Shown here: one piece after another, positions 1 through 8,307 of the stretch
How positions within the stretch are numbered: position 1 is the stretch's first letter
Layout: the number at the start of each line of letters is the position of its first letter
NCBI RefSeq assembly: GCF_900142755.1
Contig: NZ_FRCA01000003.1
Span: forward strand, 186,001-250,000
Direction of reading: 5' to 3'
Origin: Halomonas cupida
GTDB taxonomy: Bacteria; Pseudomonadota; Gammaproteobacteria; Pseudomonadales; Halomonadaceae
DNA: 64,000 bases
The notes under the pieces: model-generated
Told to the model about the DNA's origin: nothing
The model's input: the letters and a program-made list of their open reading frames with translations, nothing else
Databases searched by the model: none
Made by a program: the position numbers and the translations under genes

Positions 1-1
1 C

Positions 2-1375
2 GCCATGCTGCTGCTGGGCAGCGCTGAGCCCTGGCTGATGGCGCCGCTGGTACTGTGGTTGGCGGGCTATATTGCCATCATGCGCGTGTTTGTGCCCCGG
101 TTGCGCAATGTCTCGATGGCTCAGGCGGATGCCCGTGCGCGAATGACTGGTCGCGTGGTGGACAGCTACAGCAATATCCAGACCATAAAACTGTTCGCCG
201 ACACCCATCGTGAGCAGGACTATGCCCGCGATGCCATGGAGGCGTTCATGGTCACGGTGCACGATCAGATGCGTCTGGCGACAAAGTTGTCAGTGAGCCT
301 GACCCTGCTCAATTCCATGTTGTTGGTCGGCATTGGGGCAATGGCAGTGGGTGCCTGGTACCTGGAAGCGGTCTCGCTGGGTGTGATTGCCGTGGCGATT
401 GGTCTGGTGATGCGTATTCGCTTCATGTCCGACTGGATTCTGTGGGAAGTAGCCAGCCTGTTCGAGAATATCGGTACCGTGCAGGATGGCATCAATACCA
501 TCGCTCGCACACCGGAAGTACTGGATGCACCGGACGCTGGGGAGCTCGTCGTGCCCCTTGGCAAGATCCATTTCGATGCCCTGCGTTTTGGCTACGACCT
601 GCCGACAGGCGAGGCACGGCGCGTCTTTGACGGGCTTGACCTGATCATCGCGCCGGGCGAGAAGGTCGGTATCATCGGCCGCTCCGGGGCCGGCAAGTCA
701 ACCCTTGCCAACCTGTTGCTGCGCTTCTATGACCTGGAAGGTGGTGCGATTCGCATCGATGGTCAGGACATTGCCGGTGTCACCCAGGAGTCCTTGCGTC
801 ATCATATCGGCATGGTCACCCAGGACACTTCACTGCTGCACCGTTCGGTGCGTGACAACATTCGTTACGGCAGCCCGGATGCCAGTGAGGAAGCCATCTG
901 GCAGGCAGTGCGTCAGGCTCATGCCGATAGTTTCCTCGAGGAACTGGTCGATCCTCAGGGGCGGCGTGGTCTGGATGCGCATGTCGGTGAGCGTGGGGTG
1001 AAGCTGTCCGGTGGACAGCGGCAGCGTATTGCCATCGCTCGGGTACTGCTCAAGAACGCGCCGATTCTGGTACTCGACGAGGCAACCTCGGCGCTGGATT
1101 CCGAAGTGGAGGCCGCTATCCAGGAGCAACTCTACACTCTGATGGAAGGCAAGTCGGTCATTGCCATTGCCCATCGCCTGTCGACCATCGCCATGCTCGA
1201 CCGCCTGGTGGTGATCGATGAAGGGCGCATCGTAGAGACCGGCAGTCATGAGCAGCTGTTGGCTCAGGATGGCCTGTATGCGGGGCTGTGGCGGCGGCAA
1301 TCCGGTGGCTTCCTCGGCGTCGATGCCTCGGTCGAGCCGCATGAATCATCCCCCAGGGAGGAGGTGACGCCGTGA
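2..1375 (+). CDS. ABC exporter, fused permease-ATPase (5' end cut by window)
   Basis: This is the C-terminal part of an MsbA-type half transporter; the reading frame is open to the left edge, so the first membrane segments are missing. About 180 residues of membrane domain with several hydrophobic helices come first. A complete nucleotide-binding domain follows, with Walker A GRSGAGKST, signature LSGGQRQRIAIAR, Walker B ILVLDEATSALD and the H-loop histidine in AIAHRLS. Such proteins dimerise in the inner membrane and export lipids, peptides or drugs with ATP. The substrate cannot be told from this fragment. The ATPase part is intact, and the gene ends just before a strong hairpin terminator. 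Confidence 0.9.
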   Translation, partial: AMLLLGSAEPWLMAPLVLWLAGYIAIMRVFVPRLRNVSMAQADARARMTGRVVDSYSNIQTIKLFADTHREQDYARDAMEAFMVTVHDQMRLATKLSVSLTLLNSMLLVGIGAMAVGAWYLEAVSLGVIAVAIGLVMRIRFMSDWILWEVASLFENIGTVQDGINTIARTPEVLDAPDAGELVVPLGKIHFDALRFGYDLPTGEARRVFDGLDLIIAPGEKVGIIGRSGAGKSTLANLLLRFYDLEGGAIRIDGQDIAGVTQESLRHHIGMVTQDTSLLHRSVRDNIRYGSPDASEEAIWQAVRQAHADSFLEELVDPQGRRGLDAHVGERGVKLSGGQRQRIAIARVLLKNAPILVLDEATSALDSEVEAAIQEQLYTLMEGKSVIAIAHRLSTIAMLDRLVVIDEGRIVETGSHEQLLAQDGLYAGLWRRQSGGFLGVDASVEPHESSPREEVTP

Positions 1376-1412
1376 GTTCCGAGGTGCTGAGAAATGAGTA
1401 CTGCGAAATGAG

Positions 1413-1446
1413 ACAGAAGAACCGCCTTGTATGGCGGTTCTTCTGT
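1413..1446. terminator. Hairpin terminator between convergent genes
   Basis: A perfect 14-bp stem (1413-1426 with 1433-1446, arms ending ACCGCC/GGCGGT) closes a 6-base loop. It lies between the end of the ABC exporter gene and the end of the leftward LysM gene, so it can serve both strands. The T-tract is weak. Confidence 0.75.
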
Positions 1447-1481
1447 AGCCGGGAAGCGGTTTGCCGGGCGTTGTTTCAGCT

Positions 1482-4463
1482 TCAGGCATAGGCCTGTGGT
1501 GACTCGATGTCGAGCTGAGGCAGAATGTGATCCAGTTCGGCAACGGACCTGGGGGCGAGCTCGCCGGCACGTGACTGACCCAGTGACGGTGATATCAGCT
1601 CATACCCTTCATCAATATGCTCATTGAACTGGCTGACATCACCATCCTCGAGGTGCTGGTCGAGGGTATTGAGCAGGTTGTCACGCAATGCACCGAGCAT
1701 GACTTCGCCGTTCTCTCCCTGGGGAATCGAGTTGATCCACTCCACCGTCTGCTCCGGGGTGAGCCCATGCAGTTCGCCATAGCGCATCAGTAGCGGCACG
1801 GCGTTGTAGCCATCTTCGCTGCGCTCGATCAGTACCTCTGCGGCTTCCTCGCTGAATCCGGCATGGGTCAGGAAGTTGGCGGTGGTCTGGGTTTCGTAGG
1901 GCGTCTCCTTCAGCGATTCCTGGATATACAGACCCAGTGACGCGGCCGTAGCGATACCGAAGCCCACCGGGCCACCCCAACTGGTGGAGCCGAACAACAG
2001 TGCCATGCTGACACCGCCGGCGACCGCGGCGTTCAGCCCGGCACCGAGGTAGTCTCCTTCCTGGAAGCGCGCGACGGCATCGGCACCTGCCAGAGTGGCG
2101 CCCATGATATGCACGAATCTGCCGGCTGCCTTGAGGTTGCCCACGGTGCCGGTGTCGGTGACATTGCGATAGGCGGCCACCAGCTGGGCGCTGTCAACGC
2201 CGACTCGAGAGAGCGCCACGCCGAACTCGGCGGAATTACGCAGATTGGGGTCTTCGAGGAAGTTGTGCCCGGCATTGATCAGCCCGGACCCCACGATGGC
2301 GAATGCGGTTGTGCGGAAAGTCGTGCTGAAGGGGATATTGCTGTTGCGCACGAACTTGCCATCGATCTGGTCGAGGGTGTTGTTGAGATTGCGCAGGATA
2401 CCGTTGACCCGACCGAATTCATTGCTTCCCTCCAGCGGCTCGCTGGGAAGGACGCCACTGAGCATTGTGGCTATCTCGTTGAGGTCGCTGGTCGAGACGC
2501 CCATCAGCTCTGCCAGCTGAGGCTTGTCGCTCAGTGCTTCTTCGATGCTCTGGCGGGCGTCGGCCATGGCGTCGGCATCGGTGAAGTCTAGATCCGCCGC
2601 AGAGCTCAGCACATTCTCGTTGAGGTAGGCACCGACCAGGGTGGCGGCAAGAGGATCGTCACCGCTGATACCCAGTTCGTTGAATGTCTCTACCAGTGCA
2701 TCGCCAGCTTCTCCACGCACCAGCTCGGGATTCTCCTGCAGCGCCGTGGACACGGCCAACCGAGCATTGGGATCATCGATCAGACCATCGATGCGTTCTT
2801 GATAATCCGAACGTATCCCGTCAGGTAGGCTCTGCAATTGCTGGATGTGCTCCAGCAGGGTTGTGCCACTGTCGGCCAGGTCTTCGCGCATGCCTTCCAG
2901 TTCGGTGCTCCATTCATCACCCTGAGACTCGATGTAATCCTCAATGGCGGCCTCCATCTGCTCGGGCGTCATGGCGGAGCCACCGGTATCAATCAGGTAG
3001 CCCAGTTCCTGGAGGTGTTCGTAATAGGCCTCGGACTGGTCCCCGATGGTTTGATCGCGGAACCGCTCGGCGGTGCCAATGACTTCCTCCCGGAAGCCGT
3101 CCATGACGCCTTCCCGGGAGGCAAGCTCAATAGCGATGGCAGGAATCCTGTTTCCTTCAGAGACGGCCTGATTCATGGCTGCGCGCAGGCCATTCATGTC
3201 GAACAGACTCATGTCGACTACCTGTTCCACCGCCGCGTCACCCTTCTCTGTTCCTGCAATCCGGTCGAGGATGCCGTTGAGGATCATGGTGCCGCTATAG
3301 CCGATCTCTACACCGGCGTACCCTTCATCCCTGAAGTTCTGTTGCGCCTGCTCGAGCTGCGGGAGCATGGCGTCCACTACCTCGCCGGCGAACTCCGGTG
3401 GTAGGTCCTCGGTCAGGGTCTCCAGACGTTCCATGGCCTGCAGGGTCCGGGCTGCCGGCATTTCATTGTCGTTGCCTTCCTCCAGGATCGGCTCGGCGGC
3501 CCACTCGACGGCCTCATCAATGATCGCCTGACCATCGCTGGAGCGATCCAGAGCCGCCTGGACCCGCTCGGAGGCATTGCTGTAACCCTCTTCGTAGATG
3601 TGCAGGGCTTCGGCTGGGTCATCAGCGGCCTGGGCCTCGGCGATGAAGTCGGAGGCACTGTTCTCGGCAATCTCGCGAACCTCACTGGAACGATCCAGCG
3701 CGGACTGCACGGCAGGAGAGGCATTGTCATAGGCCTCCTCCAGCATCTGGAGCGCCTGCTCCGGGTCACTCTCGGCCTGGGCGTCAGCGATGATCTCCCG
3801 GGCCTCATTCTCCACTTCGGGCCCGCCATGACTGGTTTCGCCCAGGTCGAGGTTGAGCTCCTCCGCGGCCTGCTCAATGGCCATCTGAGCCGGACCGGCA
3901 TCAACCCAGTCGTGATCATACAGGCGCTGCAGGGCTGCCTGTTGCTCTTCCGGGGGGAGGTGGCTGACATAGGTCTGCACATCGCTGGCCAGTTCCCCGA
4001 CCTCGGCATCCATATCAACCGCCGAAGGGTCATCGGCATATTCGAGGTTATTGCCCTGTTCGCGGAGACTCTGTACGAAATCCGACTCTCCCTCGGGGAT
4101 ACCCTGTGCATCACGTGGCGAAGTGGCCGCTTCTTCCGGGGACGTGTGGGGAACGAACACCACATCGCCGACATCGATCTGATCGGGTGCCGACAGGTCA
4201 TCGCGCTGGTTGAGCTCGAGAAGCTCATTGAAGTCGACATTCAGCTCTTCGGCGATCTCGAACAGGCTGTCACCTTCCTCGACGACAAAGATGCGTTCTT
4301 CGCCGGCATCCAGTTCGCCCGGGCCGCCCGCGTCTTCCCGCGAGTCGAGCGCACTCTCGACGGCATTCTCGAAACGTTGCTGCTGGGCCTGGCTCAAGGC
4401 GGTTGAGGTCATGCCATCGGCACTGTACCGCCGCAGGGTCTCGATATCGATTCGGTATGACAT
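1482..4463 (-). CDS. Large LysM-domain protein of unknown function
   Basis: A 993-residue acidic protein. One LysM module (about residues 57-104, with VEEGDSLFEIAEE and the typical LN..D...GDVVFVP end) follows a polar N-terminus without a signal peptide. Two tandem repeats of about 49 residues follow (around 225-315, each containing AQA.(S/D)DP..AL and ALDRSS). A long helical, Glu/Ala-rich middle comes next, then near the C-terminus a glycine/alanine-rich hydrophobic stretch that could enter a membrane (near GGVSMALLFG). I chose ATG 4463 because AAGAG sits 8 bases upstream; an in-frame GTG at 4472 overlaps that site. LysM normally binds N-acetylglucosamine polymers such as peptidoglycan. The lack of a Sec signal with a helical body and a late hydrophobic segment would fit a secreted effector or a cell-envelope protein, but this is inference. 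No neighbour gives a clear clue. Confidence 0.75.
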   Translation of the reverse strand: MSYRIDIETLRRYSADGMTSTALSQAQQQRFENAVESALDSREDAGGPGELDAGEERIFVVEEGDSLFEIAEELNVDFNELLELNQRDDLSAPDQIDVGDVVFVPHTSPEEAATSPRDAQGIPEGESDFVQSLREQGNNLEYADDPSAVDMDAEVGELASDVQTYVSHLPPEEQQAALQRLYDHDWVDAGPAQMAIEQAAEELNLDLGETSHGGPEVENEAREIIADAQAESDPEQALQMLEEAYDNASPAVQSALDRSSEVREIAENSASDFIAEAQAADDPAEALHIYEEGYSNASERVQAALDRSSDGQAIIDEAVEWAAEPILEEGNDNEMPAARTLQAMERLETLTEDLPPEFAGEVVDAMLPQLEQAQQNFRDEGYAGVEIGYSGTMILNGILDRIAGTEKGDAAVEQVVDMSLFDMNGLRAAMNQAVSEGNRIPAIAIELASREGVMDGFREEVIGTAERFRDQTIGDQSEAYYEHLQELGYLIDTGGSAMTPEQMEAAIEDYIESQGDEWSTELEGMREDLADSGTTLLEHIQQLQSLPDGIRSDYQERIDGLIDDPNARLAVSTALQENPELVRGEAGDALVETFNELGISGDDPLAATLVGAYLNENVLSSAADLDFTDADAMADARQSIEEALSDKPQLAELMGVSTSDLNEIATMLSGVLPSEPLEGSNEFGRVNGILRNLNNTLDQIDGKFVRNSNIPFSTTFRTTAFAIVGSGLINAGHNFLEDPNLRNSAEFGVALSRVGVDSAQLVAAYRNVTDTGTVGNLKAAGRFVHIMGATLAGADAVARFQEGDYLGAGLNAAVAGGVSMALLFGSTSWGGPVGFGIATAASLGLYIQESLKETPYETQTTANFLTHAGFSEEAAEVLIERSEDGYNAVPLLMRYGELHGLTPEQTVEWINSIPQGENGEVMLGALRDNLLNTLDQHLEDGDVSQFNEHIDEGYELISPSLGQSRAGELAPRSVAELDHILPQLDIESPQAYA

Positions 4464-4660
4464 GGTGCCCACTCTTGCGTACTGATGAGAAGGTTCGAGC
4501 CTAGGGGCGGACCTGGCGCGAGTGGGTGAATTTTCAATGAATAATCCATGAACCTCTTATGAAGCACTGATGAAACACCCAAGGAACGGCAAGGCCTCCT
4601 CGTGTGCCAGGCCGAGCATAGAGTGTGTGAAGGGGATGCCTTGGTACTCAAATCGGGAAT

Positions 4661-4687
4661 TTGTCGATGGTAGCGGTTGGGTATACT
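4661..4687 (+). promoter_or_regulatory. Candidate sigma-70 promoter of the AraC-type regulator
   Basis: A TTGTCG (4661-4666) is followed after 15 bases by TATACT (4682-4687), a good -10 match. The spacer is shorter than the usual 16-18, so the -35 assignment is weak. Transcription from here would start near 4694, just before the tandem repeats. Confidence 0.4.
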
Positions 4688-4695
4688 GCCCACAC

Positions 4696-4751
4696 TGACT
4701 CTGAATACCGATTTCTGAACACCAATTTCTGAAGAGCAATTTCTTGAGAGC
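4696..4751. repeat. Tandem array of 14-bp units, about 4 copies
   Basis: Units at 4696-4709, 4710-4723, 4724-4737 and 4738-4751 share the core TTTCTGAA.A.C, with drift between copies. The array fills the predicted 5' untranslated leader of the AraC-type gene and stops just before its ribosome-binding site (GGAG near 4755). Confidence 0.75.
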
Positions 4752-4767
4752 AATGGAGTAGAGCTGG

Positions 4768-5781
4768 ATGCAGCAGATGGTTCGCGTTGCCGCCCTGACC
4801 GGCTATGTTGCACTGCTGGCCGAGTGCAAGGTCGAAGCCCGGCACCTGCTCGCGGATCTGGGGTTACCTCCGGATTACCTCGATCGTCCGGATCGACTGA
4901 TTCCCGTCTTGACCAAGATCGACCTGCTGGAACTGGCGGCCCGCGTCACGGGATGTCGTCATTTCGGCTTGTTGCTTGGCCGCCATCAGAATATCTCCAC
5001 CCTGGGTCTCGTGGGACTGCTGATACAGCAGTGCGAGACCATGCGCGAGGCACTCACCATCATCGCGGAGCAGATCGGTCGCCATGTTCAGGGACTGGAG
5101 GTACGTCTGGCCGAAACCGAGGATCAGGCGTTCTATCACTTTACCTACCGAGTGGATGGCCAGACGCAACCGTCACGTCAGCACAGCGACCACACACTGA
5201 TGGTGGCCTACAACATCATCTCCTTTCTGTATGGCGAGTCGATCAAGTTGCGCGCGGTCTATCTGGTCGGTGATGAGCCCGTCGATGTGGAGCCCTACAC
5301 GCGTCTGCTGCAGGCGCCGTTGTGCTTCAACAACAGAGACAGTGCGCTGGTCTTTGATCGCAGCTGTCTGGAGCAACCCATCTCCGGGGGAAGTCCGATG
5401 TTGCGCCGTCTGATCAATTCATTGATGCGTCACCATCAATGGAATGATATCGAGGACAAGGTGGAGTGGATCATCACCAACCTGCTGCCGCTGGATCAGG
5501 TGAAACTGGACGATGTCGCCGGTGCGCTGGCGGTGTCGGCACGAACACTGCAGGCACGGCTCGCCCAGCGCGGCCTGAGCTTCCAGCAATTGCTCGACAG
5601 GGCTCGCATGAAGGCAGCGCAGGCCTACCTGCTCGATACCGACCTCAGCCTGAGCGAGATTGCCGAGTTGCTTGGCTACAGTCAGTTGAGTGCCTTGACG
5701 AGAAGTTTCAAGCGCGTCACTGGCCTGAGTCCTACCCAGTGGCGACGAAAGCATAAGACGGAAAACGCTGGTTTTGCGTGA
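4768..5781 (+). CDS. AraC-family transcriptional regulator
   Basis: A 337-residue DNA-binding regulator. The N-terminal ~190 residues match the arabinose-binding-like domain of the OruR/ArgR type regulators (start VRVAALTGYVALLAE; GLLGRHQNISTLGLVGLL). The last ~90 residues are a double helix-turn-helix ending in the family signature region LSEIAELLGYSQLSALTRSFKRVTG. A GGAG precedes the start by about 10 bases. It is followed in the same direction by a DUF1302 outer-membrane protein and an alkyl sulfatase. It is therefore likely to control them in response to a sulfate ester or its alcohol or fatty product; this is inferred from position only. Confidence 0.9.
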   Translation: MQQMVRVAALTGYVALLAECKVEARHLLADLGLPPDYLDRPDRLIPVLTKIDLLELAARVTGCRHFGLLLGRHQNISTLGLVGLLIQQCETMREALTIIAEQIGRHVQGLEVRLAETEDQAFYHFTYRVDGQTQPSRQHSDHTLMVAYNIISFLYGESIKLRAVYLVGDEPVDVEPYTRLLQAPLCFNNRDSALVFDRSCLEQPISGGSPMLRRLINSLMRHHQWNDIEDKVEWIITNLLPLDQVKLDDVAGALAVSARTLQARLAQRGLSFQQLLDRARMKAAQAYLLDTDLSLSEIAELLGYSQLSALTRSFKRVTGLSPTQWRRKHKTENAGFA

Positions 5782-6082
5782 TCTGTCAAATTAGATGCAT
5801 GACGGGTCAATGTTTGCCGCAGTGAGTTCTCTATTCTGCTTGGACACCACAAGCAAACGACAACCAACAAAGAACAACTATAGGTGGCATGCCATGACCA
5901 CAGATCAGCAGACAGTACTTGAAAGGCAAGAATCCAGGTTACCGCCCGATACCTGTTCCCTGCTCTGTTAGGCATGCGGTCCTGCTGACGACAGCGCCTC
6001 CCGGAAGGCCTCCTGCCCACTGAATCTGTGGTGGAGATGTCCGAGCGGCAAAAAGAACGACGACACGCTTGAGGACCAGACC
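5782..6082. other. Intergenic region upstream of the DUF1302 gene
   Basis: A gap of 301 bases without a supported gene. It contains an A-rich stretch near 5848-5881 that may be the promoter region. I could not identify a clean promoter or operator. Confidence 0.4.
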
Positions 6083-8053
6083 ATGCATTTGCTCCAATCC
6101 GCGCACGCACCTCGTGCGCGCGGGCTCTCTCATGCCCAATTTCAGGAATCCGACGGAGATCGGATAACGGTTTCGCGAAAATTCAGTGGTGGCGTCTGCC
6201 CCTGGTTGCTCCCTTCCTGCCTGCTGATGGCAGCGTCTCCCGCTGATGCCATTGAGCGAAATTTCGGTGAAGTCGAGGCGACGCTTTCGGGCTCATTGAG
6301 CGCCGGGGCGATATGGAGTACCGAGTCCGCCGACGAGGCTTTTGTCTTCGAGGGGAATGCGGACGCAGCCGGCTTGAACGGCAGCGGTTATAACCCCATT
6401 GGAGGACGCAACAATGATGATGGGCGTATCAACTACGCGGATCGTGAGTTGACCTCGACACCTATCATCTTCACGACTCAGCTTGATCTGGAGTACCGCA
6501 ACGTCGGGGCGCGTATTGCCGGCAAGGCCTGGTACGACCTCTATCAGGAACATCACGAAGTGCCCTTCGGCAGCCTCGCCAATGGCTATGCCAGCAACGA
6601 GCCTCTGGACGACAGCAACTACGATCGGGAGTCACGATTCAAGGGCGCGACTTTCACCGAGGCCTACGTCTACGGCAACTTCGATGTGGCCGATCATGAC
6701 TTGATGGTGACTCTGGGCGACCAGTATCTGCCCTGGGGAGAGAGCAAGTTCTTCGTCAATGGCATCAATACCATCAACCCCTATCGTCCGGCGGCACTGC
6801 GCATGCCGGGCGACAATCTGCGTCTGCCGACAACGTTGCTCAGCGCGGAATTCGAACTGACCAACAAGTGGCAGATGGGGGCCTTCTATCAGTTGGATTG
6901 GGACAGCACCGTGCTCGATGGTTGTGGTACGGCGTTCAGTACCCACGACTATGTGGCGGGAGGATGTAGCGGGGCTGTCATCGGCAGTGGGGCTGTACCC
7001 AGTGACGTGAATGATCCCTACGGCTATCACAATGACTTGATGATCGAGCGAGCGGGTGACAATACGCCGAGTGACATGGGGCAGTTCGGATTGAGTCTCG
7101 GATATCATCCCAATGAAGACACCGCGATAACTGCCTATGCCATGAATATCCACTCGCGTCGGCCTTATGCCAGCGTCATTTCGGGGGGGTATACCAGCCC
7201 GGACGACAATGGCCTCTCGCCAGGCTGGCGGCCACCGACAGACTCGAGTTACGACCCGGACCTCAATGCGAAGTACTTCGCTGACTATCCCGAGGATATT
7301 CAGATATTCGGGCTGGGTTTCCACACCAGGTTTGGTCAGGCCACTCAGGTCTTTGGTGAATACAGCTTCCGCCATGATCAGCCGCTGCAACTGGCCACCT
7401 CTGACCTGATCGCCGCCTTCGCCCGGGACCCGGAGCTGCTTTCCAATGCCATCGGTGAAGACATCACGTTGGCCGATGGGGCCAGATCAACTGCGCCGGG
7501 AGACACCTTCAATGGCTACGACCGCTATGACGTCTCGCAACTGGCTTTCGGCGCCATTCAGCCGATACCCAACGTACTCGGCTCCAAGGCGCTGGTGCTG
7601 GTGGGCGAGGTCGGCATGAAGTACGTCCATGACCTGGCAGATCTTGAGGACCGCCGTTATACCAAGGGCGACCGATTCGGAACCGATCTGGCGCAGGGCA
7701 GCGAGATTGGTTGTGCCATCGGCACACCCAACGCGGATTACACCGGACGTGGATGTTCCAGTGATGGTTATGCAAGCGATTTCTCCTGGGGGTATCGCCT
7801 GCGCGGTCAGTTGATCTATCCCGATGTCGTGCCGGGCCTGACGCTAACGCCCTATGTCATGTTCGGACATGACGTCTCTGGCTGGTCCTATGATGCCAAC
7901 TTCGTCGAGGACCGGCTGTTGGGCAGTGCAGGGCTCAAGGCCGAATATCAGGATCGCTACTTTGCTGAAGTCCTGTGGGCAGGCAGCGGCAACACGGATT
8001 ATGCCGATACGGATTTTGACTTCATCACGGCGGCGGCTGGCTTGAAATTCTGA
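6083..8053 (+). CDS. DUF1302 family outer-membrane protein
   Basis: A 656-residue protein with a signal sequence ending near residue 56 (LLPSCLLMAASPADA) after an unusually long N-terminal extension. The ATG is supported by GAGGA 8 bases upstream. The mature part begins IERNFGEVEATLSGSLSAG. It continues as a beta-barrel-like chain rich in Gly, Asp, Tyr and alternating aromatic strands, and ends in a terminal phenylalanine (AAAGLKF) as outer-membrane barrels do. DUF1302 proteins are thought to be outer-membrane channels for hydrophobic or steroid-like substrates, often with DUF1329 partners and RND exporters; here no DUF1329 partner is present. Its position between an AraC-type regulator and a secreted sulfatase suggests a role in uptake of alkyl sulfates or their products, which is inference. 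Confidence 0.85.
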   Translation: MHLLQSAHAPRARGLSHAQFQESDGDRITVSRKFSGGVCPWLLPSCLLMAASPADAIERNFGEVEATLSGSLSAGAIWSTESADEAFVFEGNADAAGLNGSGYNPIGGRNNDDGRINYADRELTSTPIIFTTQLDLEYRNVGARIAGKAWYDLYQEHHEVPFGSLANGYASNEPLDDSNYDRESRFKGATFTEAYVYGNFDVADHDLMVTLGDQYLPWGESKFFVNGINTINPYRPAALRMPGDNLRLPTTLLSAEFELTNKWQMGAFYQLDWDSTVLDGCGTAFSTHDYVAGGCSGAVIGSGAVPSDVNDPYGYHNDLMIERAGDNTPSDMGQFGLSLGYHPNEDTAITAYAMNIHSRRPYASVISGGYTSPDDNGLSPGWRPPTDSSYDPDLNAKYFADYPEDIQIFGLGFHTRFGQATQVFGEYSFRHDQPLQLATSDLIAAFARDPELLSNAIGEDITLADGARSTAPGDTFNGYDRYDVSQLAFGAIQPIPNVLGSKALVLVGEVGMKYVHDLADLEDRRYTKGDRFGTDLAQGSEIGCAIGTPNADYTGRGCSSDGYASDFSWGYRLRGQLIYPDVVPGLTLTPYVMFGHDVSGWSYDANFVEDRLLGSAGLKAEYQDRYFAEVLWAGSGNTDYADTDFDFITAAAGLKF

Positions 8054-8180
8054 GCCGGGGCGCGATAAGGCGACATACCGCATTGGCCACCAATATTGAT
8101 GACGCATAACGAGTGCTGGTCCGACAGTTCGCCGTCGAGGCCGGCCGATTCACATCGCGGTGCATGCATTACTTCTACTG

Positions 8181-8262
8181 CAACAGCCAGAACTGCAACA
8201 GCCAGAACAGCAACAGCCAGAACAGCAACAGCCAGAACAGCAACAGCCAGAACAGCAACAGC
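8181..8262. repeat. 15-bp tandem repeat, 5.5 copies
   Basis: Five 15-bp units (8181-8195, 8196-8210, 8211-8225, 8226-8240, 8241-8255) plus 7 further bases carry the unit CAACAGCCAGAACAG. Only the first unit differs, by one base (CTG instead of CAG at its end). It lies between the DUF1302 stop and the sulfatase start, 45 bases before the sulfatase ATG. Near identity of the copies points to recent slippage. Confidence 0.95.
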
Positions 8263-8307
8263 ATGCCCAATACCCGGTAACGACAACCATAACGACGAGG
8301 AAACGCC

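Larger units (their letters stand above)
4464..4767. other. Intergenic region between divergent LysM and araC-type genes
   Basis: This 304-base divergent gap has no convincing gene. It holds a sigma-70-like promoter for the AraC-type gene and a 14-bp tandem array between that promoter and the start codon, both listed separately. The left half is moderately AT-rich and probably carries the promoter of the LysM gene, but I could not pick a clear one. Confidence 0.5.

Noticed and set aside
8181..8262. CRISPR array
   Set aside because: The units are directly adjacent 15-mers without spacers and no cas gene is present.
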